This document shows, one piece after another, positions 46,043 through 54,245 of a stretch of 64,000 nt of DNA. The notes under the pieces are model-generated. The model did not search any database and was not told where the DNA came from. It saw nothing but the letters and a program-made list of their open reading frames with translations. Each line of letters begins with the position of its first letter. The first letter of the stretch is position 1. Source of the stretch: CAZGCA01 sp964524145 (GTDB lineage: Bacteria > Hydrogenedentota > CAZGCA01); NCBI GenBank assembly GCA_964524145.1, contig CAZGCA010000007.1:33380-97379 (forward strand), read 5' to 3'. The position numbers were made by a program, and so were the translations under genes.

Positions 46043-47589
46043 GACCAATCGATTTCTTCGATCGCGGCGCAAGTCTGTACCCCGATCGCGCCTGTTTCCA
46101 TGACGGAGCGCAAACGTACTCGTACCGGTCGGTCGAGGAGATGTCGCATCGCATCGCCACCGGCCTCGTCGCGGGTGGGGTGAAGAAAGAGGCAAAGGTC
46201 GCCGTCTACAGTCCAAACAGCGTACGCGGGTTCGAGTGTGTGTTGGGTATCATGCGTGCGGGCGGCACGTGGGTGCCTGTGAACGTGCGGAACCCAATAG
46301 ACGAGAACATTCGCATCCTGAATGCCGCCGACTGCGAATGGTTGTTTTACCACAGTTGGTTTGACGGTGACGCCCAGAGAATTCGGGACGAGGTCCCCGG
46401 CATCAGACAAATGGTCTGCATTGACGGCGAAGGACAACACGCGCCACCCTTCGACAGTTGGATTTCACCGTTTTCGGGACCCGCTCCTTATGTCGAACAA
46501 GCCCCGGAAAGCCTGGCGGCGGTTGTCGGAACAGGGGGCACAACAGGTACCCCAAAAGCCGTCATGCTGACACACGCCAACATCGAGACGATGGTGTCCA
46601 ATTTCGTCACATGCATGCCTTACGGAGAACCGCCTGTCCACCTTGTCGTGGCGCCGATCACGCACACCGCCGGTGTCATCTGCCTGCCGCTCATGGCATA
46701 CGGCGCTACAAATATCATTATGGCACTGCCGGATCTCGACACGATCCTCGAGTACATAGAACGCTTTCGAGTAACGACACTCTTCCTGCCTCCGACGGTC
46801 ATTTACATGCTCCTCCAACATCCGAGAGTTCGCGAGTGCGACTATTCCTCCTTGCGGTATTTCATATACGGCGCGGCGCCGATGTCCCTGGAGAAGCTGA
46901 AGGAAGCTATCGAGGTCTTCGGCCCTGTTATGGCGCAAGCGTACGGACAGACGGAAGCGCCGATTATGTGTACGTTTCTTGCGCCCGAGGAACACCTTGT
47001 TGTCGGCGACCCCGAGAAGGAGAAACGTCTGCGGAGTTGCGGGAGACCCACTCTGCTGACACAGGTTGAGATCATGGACGATGACGGGGAGCTGCTCGAT
47101 CCGGACGAGACGGGCGAGATAGTCGTTCGCGGCAACCTTGTGATGCAAGGGTATTACAAGAATCCCGAGCAAACCAGGGAAGTCTCGACATTTGGCTGGC
47201 ATCGTACCGGCGACGTCGGTTACAAGGACCGGGACGGGTACGTTTACATTGTCGACCGCAAGAAAGAGATGATCATTAGCGGCGGCTTCAACATTTACCC
47301 TAACGAAGTCGAGCAAGTGCTCCTGTCGCATCCAGCCGTGCAGGAGTGTGCTGTCATAGGGGTGCCGCACGAGAAGTGGGGCGAGGCGGTAAAAGCCGTC
47401 ATTGAGGTCAAACCAGGCGTGCAGGTTGCCGAAGAAGAGTTAGTCTCATTTTGCAGGGAACGGCTGGGCAGCGTGAAAGCCCCCAAGTCCGTCGAAGTGT
47501 GGCCATCCTTGCCGAGAAGCAGTATTGGGAAAGTGCTGAAGAAGAAGATACGCGAGAAGTTCTGGGAAGGACGCAGCCGGATGGTGTGA
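46039..47589 (+). CDS. AMP-forming acyl-CoA synthetase
   Basis: The 516-residue product has the ANL hallmarks: VVGTGGTTGTPKAVMLTHAN (P-loop), AQAYGQTEAPIMC, GWHRTGDVGYKDRDGYVYIV, RKKEMIISGGFNIYPNEVEQ and the catalytic Lys in SSIGKVLKKKI. It activates a carboxylic acid to acyl-CoA with ATP; class (fatty or aromatic) is not clear. The ATG overlaps the thiolase stop, so the two are made together. Confidence 0.9.
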   Translation: MRPIDFFDRGASLYPDRACFHDGAQTYSYRSVEEMSHRIATGLVAGGVKKEAKVAVYSPNSVRGFECVLGIMRAGGTWVPVNVRNPIDENIRILNAADCEWLFYHSWFDGDAQRIRDEVPGIRQMVCIDGEGQHAPPFDSWISPFSGPAPYVEQAPESLAAVVGTGGTTGTPKAVMLTHANIETMVSNFVTCMPYGEPPVHLVVAPITHTAGVICLPLMAYGATNIIMALPDLDTILEYIERFRVTTLFLPPTVIYMLLQHPRVRECDYSSLRYFIYGAAPMSLEKLKEAIEVFGPVMAQAYGQTEAPIMCTFLAPEEHLVVGDPEKEKRLRSCGRPTLLTQVEIMDDDGELLDPDETGEIVVRGNLVMQGYYKNPEQTREVSTFGWHRTGDVGYKDRDGYVYIVDRKKEMIISGGFNIYPNEVEQVLLSHPAVQECAVIGVPHEKWGEAVKAVIEVKPGVQVAEEELVSFCRERLGSVKAPKSVEVWPSLPRSSIGKVLKKKIREKFWEGRSRMV

Positions 47590-47645
47590 CGCAACGGGTT
47601 GCTGGCGGGCCAACAACGTGCACGACATTTGAAGAGGACACAAAA

Positions 47646-48440
47646 ATGGCTGATAGGCTTAAGGACAAGATAGCACTGGTGTTTGGCGCTGGGTCGTGCG
47701 GCCCGGGCTGGGGCAACGGCAAAGCCACGGCAGTTCTCTATGCCAGGGAGGGGGCCAAGGTTGCGGCCGTAGATAAGAACTTCGCGGCTGCCGAGGAAAC
47801 GCAGAGTATCATCACCTCCGAGGGAGGAGAATGCGCGGCTTATGAGGCTGACGTCGCTTGCGCAAGCGATGTCGAGGCAGCCGTCGACAACTGTAAGGAG
47901 AAATTCGGACGGATCGACATCCTCCACAACAATGTCGGTGTTGCCGACTTTGGCGGCCCGGTCGAGACGAGCGAAGAGAGCTGGGACCGGGTTATGGATG
48001 CAAACATCAAAGGGGTGTTTCTTACCTGCAAATATGTCCTTCCAATCATGGAAGCTCAGCAGTCAGGAGTCGTCATAAACATCTCGTCGCTAGCAAGCAT
48101 TCGCTGGTCGGGAGTTCCGTACATCGGCTACTATGCGTCCAAAGCGGCGGTGAACCAGTTTACCCGCGCCGTCGCGCTGCAATACGCGGGCAAGGGAATT
48201 CGAGCGAACGCAATCCTGCCGGGCATGATGAACACACCGATGTTTGTGGAAGGAGCCAGGGCCTTCGGTGTCGATATCGAGGATATCACCAAGCAGAGAG
48301 AGTCTATGTGCCCCACGGGACAGATGGGTGACGCGTGGGATGTTGCCTATGCATCCGTGTTTCTCGCTTCCGACGAAGCGAAATACATCACTGGCGTTTT
48401 GCTACCGGTTGACGGCGGGCTCGGCTGCAAATGCGTCTAG
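47646..48440 (+). CDS. Short-chain dehydrogenase/reductase
   Basis: The 264-residue product has an unusual nucleotide loop, GAGSCGPGWGNGKATA, seen in one SDR branch, then HNNVGVADFGG and the catalytic Ser in NISSLASIRWSGVP with YIGYYASKAAVNQ (Tyr and Lys). LLPVDGGLGCKCV closes it. It likely oxidises a hydroxyacyl or hydroxy intermediate between ligase and thiolase. The start at 47646 follows GAAGAGGA. Confidence 0.9.
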   Translation: MADRLKDKIALVFGAGSCGPGWGNGKATAVLYAREGAKVAAVDKNFAAAEETQSIITSEGGECAAYEADVACASDVEAAVDNCKEKFGRIDILHNNVGVADFGGPVETSEESWDRVMDANIKGVFLTCKYVLPIMEAQQSGVVINISSLASIRWSGVPYIGYYASKAAVNQFTRAVALQYAGKGIRANAILPGMMNTPMFVEGARAFGVDIEDITKQRESMCPTGQMGDAWDVAYASVFLASDEAKYITGVLLPVDGGLGCKCV

Positions 48441-48479
48441 CTTGCCCGAACTTCACACGCATGAGGTTGCTAATACGAT

Positions 48480-49463
48480 ATGAGTAGCATGAGTTCGAAG
48501 GAACGTGTGGAAGCCGCCTTGCGACTCGAGAAGCCCGACCGTGTGCCGTTCAACTTCTGGATGGACCGGCGGCTCTTGGCGCGGTACGAAGCGAAATACG
48601 GCGAGTATTTCAGAGTAGAACACTACGGTGGCGATGTCATCGAGTCATACGTCAATCTCGAATGGCCTCAAGGCAAGACCGTGCAACGGGATGGGACAGT
48701 CTGGGTGGTAGAGCCGCTTTGGGCACACGGCTGGCAAGGGATAGCCGGGATAGAATGGCCGGACCCCGAGGATTCCAAAAACTTCGACATGATCGAACGG
48801 GATCTCAGGAACCAACCTGACAAGGCCATCCTTGTCAATGTCCAAGGGGTAATGACAGTCATGCACGGTATCCAGTCTGAGACCGACCTGTACGTAGACT
48901 TCTTCGAACGACCTGACGACGTGCAAGAGTTCTTCGCAAAGGTCGGCGAAGTGATGGCTCGGTTCGTGACGATAGTCTGCGACCGCTTCCCGGAGATCAC
49001 CGCCGTGTATTTACAGGACGACATCTGCTCCAGCCGGGGCGTCATGTTCTCGCAGGACGTCCTCGACCGGTTCATCTATATGGCAAACGATCAACCCATC
49101 AAGGCTGCTCGCGACGCAGGTAAACCGGTCGTGTATCACAGTGACGGCATGATCTTCGACATCATCGAACACCTGATTGAACTTGATGTCTGCGCGGTCA
49201 ACCCACTTCAGGCCAACCTGCACGATTTCGAGGAGTTCATGACACGGTTCGGCGGACGCATCGGGGTTTACGGAGGTCTTGACAACCTTTTCATTATTCC
49301 TGAAGGTAGTCCGGAGGAAGTGCGTGACCACGTTCTGCACGGCTTCAAGACTTTGGGCGGGAACGGAGGTCTTATCCTCTCTTCACACGATATTCCTGTT
49401 CACTGTCCCGAGGAAAACGTAGAGATCATGGTCAAGACGATACGGGAGGAGTGCGTCTACTGA
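48480..49463 (+). CDS. URO-D superfamily methyltransferase-like protein 3
   Basis: The 327-residue product begins MSSKERVEAALRLEKPDRVP, has VVYHSDGMIFDIIEHLIELD near residue 219 and GGNGGLILSSHDIPVHCPEE at the end. It is the HSDG subtype, like protein 2. It is the third intact member within 12 kb and sits 39 bases after the SDR, presumably on the same transcript. Confidence 0.85.
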   Translation: MSSMSSKERVEAALRLEKPDRVPFNFWMDRRLLARYEAKYGEYFRVEHYGGDVIESYVNLEWPQGKTVQRDGTVWVVEPLWAHGWQGIAGIEWPDPEDSKNFDMIERDLRNQPDKAILVNVQGVMTVMHGIQSETDLYVDFFERPDDVQEFFAKVGEVMARFVTIVCDRFPEITAVYLQDDICSSRGVMFSQDVLDRFIYMANDQPIKAARDAGKPVVYHSDGMIFDIIEHLIELDVCAVNPLQANLHDFEEFMTRFGGRIGVYGGLDNLFIIPEGSPEEVRDHVLHGFKTLGGNGGLILSSHDIPVHCPEENVEIMVKTIREECVY

Positions 49464-49526
49464 TTCTGCGGGGAAAGAGGACGTACGAGCAACAAACCGA
49501 TTGTCCGCACGGTGAGGAGAGACGCG

Positions 49527-49727
49527 ATGCTCAACGGCAGAGAGCGCGTTGCTTTGGCTTTGGGACATAAAGGAGCTCATCGCGTACCGCTAGACATCGG
49601 CGGATGCGGAACGACAGGCATGCATGTCCGCTCGGTCTTCTGCAGAGAATCTTGTGGCCCTATACGAAGCATTTCAACGATTTGGCTCGTATCCCACTTG
49701 AGGCCCAAGGCCGCAGTCGGAAAGTAG
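49527..49727 (+). pseudogene. URO-D family gene, N-terminal fragment
   Basis: The frame opens MLNGRERVALALGHKGAHRV and PLDIGGCGTTGMH, the typical start of a URO-D-type methyltransferase, after GAGGAGAG. It then loses similarity after about 35 codons and stops. This was a fourth family member in the cluster, cut where the mobile debris begins. Confidence 0.7.
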
Positions 49728-50064
49728 GAACGCCAACAGCTCCTTCGAGAGAGGAGGCTTCTTCCGGCTTCGCGCGCCATGCGAATCTGGAAAGACAAAG
49801 TCCCGCGTGTATAGGATACTGGTTCATAGAACGTTAACACTGACAGAGGTCGTCCTGGTAAAGGCTGAGACCTGCCGCAATGGATCATTGATGTCCTTGA
49901 TATCGAGTCACTGGTAGCGGGGAGTTCTCCAGCCAATTCCGTCTGTGTGGAACCATACTCGACGCCGTCCGGCAATACACACTCAAGGCCTTGGACTGGC
50001 ACAATAAGTCATCAGTTGACGGTGACCATGCACAGTCTTTCAAGGCGCCTATGATTCGAGGGGT
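49728..50064. other. Unassigned stretch after the URO-D fragment
   Basis: About 340 bases without a recognisable gene on either strand. It joins the broken URO-D gene to the MNT-HEPN end sequence. I see no hairpin or direct repeat that would explain the junction. Confidence 0.4.
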
Positions 50065-50185
50065 GGGTCTGCGGGGCCCGAAGGATTATCGGGGAGCAAA
50101 TGAAGCAACTTATCGTCATTCTGCTTATGAATGAAGGAGGCGTCCAACGACTAGACTGAAGGCATGTCTGGCCCTTAGCAGCTAT
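50065..50185 (-). repeat. Conserved end sequence of the MNT-HEPN module, copy 2
   Basis: This directly follows the HEPN stop on the minus strand and matches 12985-13100. The plus strand holds the short frame MKQLIVILLMNEGGVQRLD (50099-50158), which parallels MGQVICIPLINDAGVHRLN of copy 1 in length and pattern, including the stop. Confidence 0.5.
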
Positions 50186-50597
50186 TGCCTTGCCGTCCCG
50201 TCTCCAGCTGTTTCTCGACCTCCTCAGTAATCCGCGCGACGAAGGTTGTGGCCTCCTCAAACCACGCCTCGACATCGGGACTCTCAAAGGACACAAGGTC
50301 TGCGTAATCGCCTTTCTGTCTGTGTTCGTATAGCCTATGGAAGAAGCGACCCATTCCAGCGGGTAGTTTCCCCGTGTTGATCCAGTACTGACTGAAAAGG
50401 GACTGTACCCCTGTGTGTCTTGAAGAAGACCGTTCCTCCGTCAACAGCAGCGCCGACACGGCAAAGAAACAGGCGTAGTATAGCCTGTTGACCGTGTCTA
50501 GCAGGAAGCCATTCTCAAGAGCCAGTTTTGCAACCTGGGGGGTTTCCTCAGCCCGAGAGATGCGGTAGCGAATATACTCTAGCGCTTCGGCTTTGAG
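50175..50597 (-). pseudogene. HEPN-domain protein (MNT-HEPN toxin), start codon lost
   Basis: The minus strand reads KAEALEYIRYRISRAEET, LENGFLLDTVNRLYYACFF, LLTEERSSSRHTGVQSLF, GRFFHRLYEHRQKGDYADLV and ends GRQGNSC. This is a near-complete HEPN domain of about 140 residues, a predicted ribonuclease toxin when paired with an MNT antitoxin. No ATG precedes it: the codon before KAEALEY is CTC, and 12 bases further on is a TAG. The join to an integrase fragment on the opposite strand removed the start. A GTG at 50459 would give only the C-terminal two thirds. Confidence 0.75.
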
Positions 50598-50730
50598 AAC
50601 GACGATGGTCTATGCTCATCTGTCGCCAAAGAATCTGTCGGATGCAGTGAACCTGCTTGTCGACGATGTAGATTTGGGAGTCCGTGTGGTGGGGTCCAGA
50701 GAGCGGACAGAGGAATATGGCGAGGATTAG
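50587..50730 (+). pseudogene. Tyrosine integrase C-terminal fragment
   Basis: The plus frame reads SALRTTMVYAHLSPKNLSDA then VNLLV and ends at TAG 50730. This is nearly identical to SALRTTMIYAHLSPENLSDA at the end of the integrase at 13624, including the nucleophile Tyr. As at that locus, an MNT gene follows directly on the same strand. The fragment overlaps the broken start of the HEPN gene. Confidence 0.8.
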
Positions 50731-50735
50731 TCAAC

Positions 50736-50975
50736 ATGAAAACGCTTGAAGAGGTAACCTCTCTTTCTCGTGGGGACAAAGATCTTCTGGCCAAAGTCAA
50801 GGAGATCACACAGGGCCTCTTGCCGGGTGCCGAGATCTTATTGTACGGCAGCGTCGCCAGTGGGATATCCGATGCGGAATCGGATTATGACTTGCTTGTG
50901 CTGACGGACAAGCCATTGTCCAGAGAAGAAGAGAGACGGGTTGATGATGCAATCTTTGAGTTGGAGGCAACGTGA
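50736..50975 (+). pseudogene. MNT-type nucleotidyltransferase, 3'-truncated
   Basis: The 79-residue frame MKTLEEVTSLSRGDKDLLAK contains ILLYGSVASGISDAESDYDL, the GSxxxG and DxD motif. It stops after FELEAT, where the family normally continues for about 35 residues with a VVxSxxFYSKEEW segment. That segment is not found downstream in any frame. The active-site core is present, so a shortened protein might still be made. It is similar to the gene at 13159-13506. Confidence 0.75.
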
Positions 50976-51134
50976 TACAGACTGTTGCGCCCCCGGATGT
51001 CCAGAGCAAGCACGAGCCGGTTACACATGGCCATGGTTCGGATGAGGACCTCGGGATGGATCCCGTTGAAAAGATCCGTCGTCTCGACAGGCCGAACGTA
51101 TTTGTCCCTGAACGATACGGTAGCGCGCCCTCCT

Positions 51135-51701
51135 TCACCCTTGTTTGTATCTCTGGACAGCCGCTCTGTAAAGGTCGTTGCCGCGAACGTCATTGGCTAC
51201 AAACGCCGGGAACTTGTCGACCTCGATAAGGTACACGGCTTCCGGTCCGAGTTCGTGGAAGGCGATCGGCTCGCACCGGCGCACTCTGTCGGCCAGCAGC
51301 GCGCCGGCACCTCCGACAGTCCCAAAGTACACGGCTTTGTACTGTTGCATCGCCCTGATCACGGACTCAGACCGGGCTCCTTTTCCCATCATTGCTTTCA
51401 ACCCGTGCTTCATGAGAACCGGCGCGTACCGGTCCATTCTCGACGCGGTAGTCGGGCCGGCGGAAAGTGTTGGACGGCCCCCTCTCCCGGGACAAGGTCC
51501 AACGTAGTAAACGATCGCACCCTCTAGGGGGAAGGGAAGAGATTCCCCGGCTTCTATCAGTTCCACGAGCCTCTTGTGTGCCGCGTCACGCGCCCCGTAT
51601 ATCGTGCCGGTTATCAGCACGCGGTCCCCGACGTTCAGCGCCTCCACGACCGGGTCGGTCAGCGGCGGCTCAAGAACGATTGGCTTATCCGTTGCTGACA
51701 T
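51135..51701 (-). CDS. Class I fumarate hydratase / tartrate dehydratase, beta subunit
   Basis: The 188-residue product matches the C-terminal beta subunit of two-subunit iron-sulfur hydro-lyases: LNVGDRVLITGTIYGARDAA, IVYYVGPCPGRGGRP, SAGPTTASRMDRYAPVLMKH, YFGTVGGAGALLADRV and ELGPEAVYLIEVDKFPAFV. With the alpha subunit it interconverts fumarate and malate, or acts on tartrate. The 160 bases between its end and the MNT gene hold nothing that I recognise. Confidence 0.92.
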   Translation of the reverse strand: MSATDKPIVLEPPLTDPVVEALNVGDRVLITGTIYGARDAAHKRLVELIEAGESLPFPLEGAIVYYVGPCPGRGGRPTLSAGPTTASRMDRYAPVLMKHGLKAMMGKGARSESVIRAMQQYKAVYFGTVGGAGALLADRVRRCEPIAFHELGPEAVYLIEVDKFPAFVANDVRGNDLYRAAVQRYKQG

Positions 51702-51723
51702 GTTGTTCTCGCACTATTGGAGT

Positions 51724-52566
51724 CTACAGGGTTATCTGCCGGTGCCTGTGAGCGTGACACTGAAGGTTCACAGCTACGGGAAGGCTCGCAATGTGGCACG
51801 GATGTGTCTCAACGTGCACCGCGAGCGCCGTAACCGTACCGCCAAACCCCGCAGGACCTATTCCACTGTCGTTGATTCTGTCGAGCAGTACCGACTCGAT
51901 TTCGGCGATGTTCGGGTTGTGGTGCGGCTTGCCGAGCGGGCGCAGCAACGACCGTTTCGCCATAAGCGCAGCCCGGTCCATCGTGCCGCCGACACCCACC
52001 CCCACAATCACGGGCGGACATGAGTTTACCGCATTCTTCACCACGCCATCCACCACGAACTCAATGGCACCTTGTCTTCCGTCGGCGGGTTTGAGCATAC
52101 CGAGGAAACTCGCGTTCTCGCACCCGCCGCCTTTGGCAAGGAACTCCATTGTCAGCTTGTCACCCTCCGTAACCTCGACGTGCACCACCGCCGGGGTGTT
52201 GTCACCAGTGTTGACGCGCTCAAACGGGTCCGCCACGATCGACTTTCTCAGATTGCCCCGGGCGTACCCGCGTCGTACACCCTCGTTCACGGCCTCGACA
52301 AGTGTACCGCCACCCACACGCAGTTCGTTGCCCATCTGGACGAACACCACCGCAACACCGGTATCCTGGCAGATAGGCGCCATCTCACGTTCGGCTATCG
52401 CGGCGTTTTCGAGAAGCGCGTCCAGCACTTCCTTGCCTATCGACGATCGCTCGCTGTCGCGTGCCACGCGGAGCGCGTCGAGCGTGTCCGGACTGAGTTT
52501 GCAGCACGCCTCGACGGCGATGTCTTCGATTGCCTCTGAGATGGTCTGAGCGTCAATAACTCGCAA
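51724..52566 (-). CDS. Class I fumarate hydratase / tartrate dehydratase, alpha subunit
   Basis: The 280-residue product carries three cluster-ligand Cys in APICQDTGVAVVFVQMG, KGGGCENASFLGMLKPADG and NSCPPVIVGVGVGGTMDRA, the oxygen-sensitive 4Fe-4S type. The frame is open to 52692, but family length and MRVIDAQTISEAIEDI suggest the TTG at 52566 with GAAGGA some way upstream; the start is uncertain. Its stop is 22 bases before the beta subunit, so the two form an operon. Confidence 0.9.
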   Translation of the reverse strand: MRVIDAQTISEAIEDIAVEACCKLSPDTLDALRVARDSERSSIGKEVLDALLENAAIAEREMAPICQDTGVAVVFVQMGNELRVGGGTLVEAVNEGVRRGYARGNLRKSIVADPFERVNTGDNTPAVVHVEVTEGDKLTMEFLAKGGGCENASFLGMLKPADGRQGAIEFVVDGVVKNAVNSCPPVIVGVGVGGTMDRAALMAKRSLLRPLGKPHHNPNIAEIESVLLDRINDSGIGPAGFGGTVTALAVHVETHPCHIASLPVAVNLQCHAHRHRQITL

Positions 52567-52891
52567 GACTCTGGTGGTCCTTCGTCCACAACTCCAATCA
52601 AGTAACTTAGACGTTTCGACAATTCCCCGCCGCGTAAGTCGAATTATATATGGCGTGACCGAGTGCGTCAAGCGGGACGTGGAATCGGACACGTTCTGCG
52701 CGCAGTTGTAGTTGATTTCCGCGCGGCTGCGGCATACTCTGCTTTTGATTGTGCAACCGGGCTCGTGTAAGGGTTTCTTGTCTGTCTATGACGTGCCGAC
52801 AAGGCAGAAGCGGGCGCAATGAGTGCAACGGCGCTTTTGATTCCGACGGACAGTCTGGGCCGGTTGCTCGCAGTGCTTAGGATGCTATCCT
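52567..52891. other. Intergenic stretch upstream of the fumarase operon
   Basis: Presumed promoter region for the leftward fumarase genes. No good -35/-10 pair was found on the minus strand, and the short plus frame from 52819 has no support. Confidence 0.4.
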
Positions 52892-53209
52892 ATGTCCAGT
52901 CAGTGTGTTGTGATCCACCTGGGGACGATAGAGTATCGGGCGGCTTGGGAGAAGCAGAAAGAAGCCGTCCGTGTGTGGGTCGCCCCGTCGGACGGGGGCG
53001 TGCTCCTCGAGCGGGTGGACCAACTGAGCGACCAGGAGATGGCCGAGAGACTCGGCCTCGATGAGGACACCGTGCGGAAAATCCGCTGCATGGCCGAATT
53101 TGATGTCGACCCCGAGGTGTGGCGAAACGCTGCCGAGTTCAAACGGATGAGTCGGCTGGAGCGGCCGCTCGGGGGGACGGATCGAACGGTCAAGAGCGAG
53201 CCCAGCTAG
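52892..53209 (+). CDS. Small hypothetical protein
   Basis: The 105-residue frame begins MSSQCVVIHLGTIEYRAAWE. The first 25 residues resemble the start of LipB octanoyltransferases (LGxxxYxxAWxxQ), but the rest (VDQLSDQEMAERLGLDEDTV, FDVDPEVWRNAAEFKRM) is an acidic, helix-rich segment with an HTH-like look. Base composition matches a real gene. It could be a genuine small protein or a short LipB start joined to another sequence. No ribosome site is obvious. Confidence 0.4.
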   Translation: MSSQCVVIHLGTIEYRAAWEKQKEAVRVWVAPSDGGVLLERVDQLSDQEMAERLGLDEDTVRKIRCMAEFDVDPEVWRNAAEFKRMSRLERPLGGTDRTVKSEPS

Positions 53210-53464
53210 CACTGACCTGACCGGGAATCACGGGAAGGTAGGGGATGCCGCGTGTCTGGTTCGGGGGGAATTGACGTTAAGCAACTGCACGAAGGAGAAG
53301 CAGCCAACAACAAGCGCGGCGGACGCCGACCGAATTCGGTCAATCCACGTTGACAGTTGGCAGAATACCCTTTCGCCGGTGGTGGGGAGAGGGCATCTTT
53401 TGTTGGTGAAGCCAATTCAAAAGTCCCAGACTGACTACTGACAACGCAAGATGAGGCCGTTCGT
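53210..53464. other. Intergenic, nothing recognised
   Basis: Between the small hypothetical gene and IS debris I see no gene, repeat or hairpin. Confidence 0.4.
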
Positions 53465-53580
53465 TGTGTGGAGAGGCATCCACCCTTAAGCTCCCTTCGT
53501 GCTCTGAGTATCGCATCCAGAGTATACATCATCGGGTGTTGCATTACCTAGCGCTTCATGGTATCCCTGCGGGGCGAACA
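53465..53580 (-). pseudogene. IS transposase C-terminal fragment (YHEALGN type)
   Basis: The minus strand reads GYHEALGNATPDDVYS and, after a frame change, LDAILRARRELKGGCL. It corresponds to the end of the same transposase type as at 53820-54137 (QYHQALGNVSPDDVYYGRRE) but is diverged, so it is a separate insertion. Confidence 0.55.
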
Positions 53581-53581
53581 G

Positions 53582-53630
53582 GGTTCATAAGGTCAACTCC
53601 TTCGACGTCCAGCTGATCATTGGGGACCAT
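53582..53630 (+). pseudogene. Possible dockerin-like fragment
   Basis: The plus strand reads HKVNSFDVQLIIGDHEP, which resembles the KxNAxDVQLVIN core of the dockerin-like pair at 21937-22110. It is only about 16 codons, so this is a weak call. Confidence 0.3.
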
Positions 53631-53693
53631 GAGCCAGTGCGACAACATGCAAGCTTCGACTTCCCCCAGAGCGCCTCATCGTGTGTGACTGAG

Positions 53694-53788
53694 GCCTATC
53701 CTGATCCGGATAATTGTGAATGCATAACTCGCCAGAAATGCCCCGTTTTCCGAGAAATGTTGGCACTTAGTGTGCACTTACGAAATGG
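53694..53788 (+). repeat. Repeat A, copy 2
   Basis: This matches the reverse complement of 21785-21878. Blocks: CCTATCCTGATCCGGATAAT, GCCCCGTTTTCCG and TTGGCACTTAGTGTGCACTT. It sits immediately before the IS transposase remnant at 53820. Confidence 0.5.
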
Positions 53789-53819
53789 CGGACGTGTTGT
53801 AGTGAGGCTGTAATCGGCG

Positions 53820-54137
53820 ATGCAACAGTGTGTTGCGCCTCATATAAAAATGGCAACACGTGCAGATACGGACTTCTTGTTCCTCGTTATTTGGAGGATT
53901 GCATCGAAGCGGGCCGATCACATCGTTGCATTCGTTACCTACTACAGCTCCGGGCAGTATCACCAGGCGCTTGGGAATGTGAGCCCCGATGATGTATACT
54001 ACGGAAGAAGGGAGGGGATAGTAGAAGCACGACGGAAGCTGAAGGCTTAAACGTTAGCCCGAAGGAAGGCTGCTAACCTGGGAACGAAGCCGCATCTATA
54101 CCCTGATTCGAGCCGGCCAGTGTGCCAAATGTTCTGA
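53820..54137 (+). pseudogene. IS3-like transposase, C-terminal part, frameshifted
   Basis: The plus strand encodes YYSSGQYHQALGNVSPDDVY and YGRREGIVEARRKLKA, then TAA, then in the same frame TLARRKAANLGTKPHLYP and SRPVCQMF stop at 54137. The upstream frame is shifted relative to the normal YLPWELxxAI-FVTYY stretch. The other copy (63579-63693) has CAA where this has TAA. The natural stop lies inside the terminal repeat TGTGCCAAATGTTCTGA (54121-54137). Confidence 0.7.
54121..54137 (-). repeat. IS right-end terminal repeat (left of the 54-63 kb block)
   Basis: This is the exact reverse complement of 63579-63595. Similarity to that copy extends inward through about 90 bases (54050-54137 against 63579-63666). 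Confidence 0.65.
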
Positions 54138-54245
54138 AGACGCACACTTGAGTCTGCGATGATGAAGAGCAGTGTTCGGTTAGGAGACCACGCCGATGGA
54201 GCGACCTGCTGGGGCATAAAGCATACTGCAATGGAGACACACGCA

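Noticed and set aside
37458..49463. Calling the URO-D genes hemE
   Set aside because: There are several divergent copies in a catabolic cluster, they lack the HemE N-terminal pattern, and one has the His-x-Cys motif of methyltransferases, so haem synthesis is unlikely.
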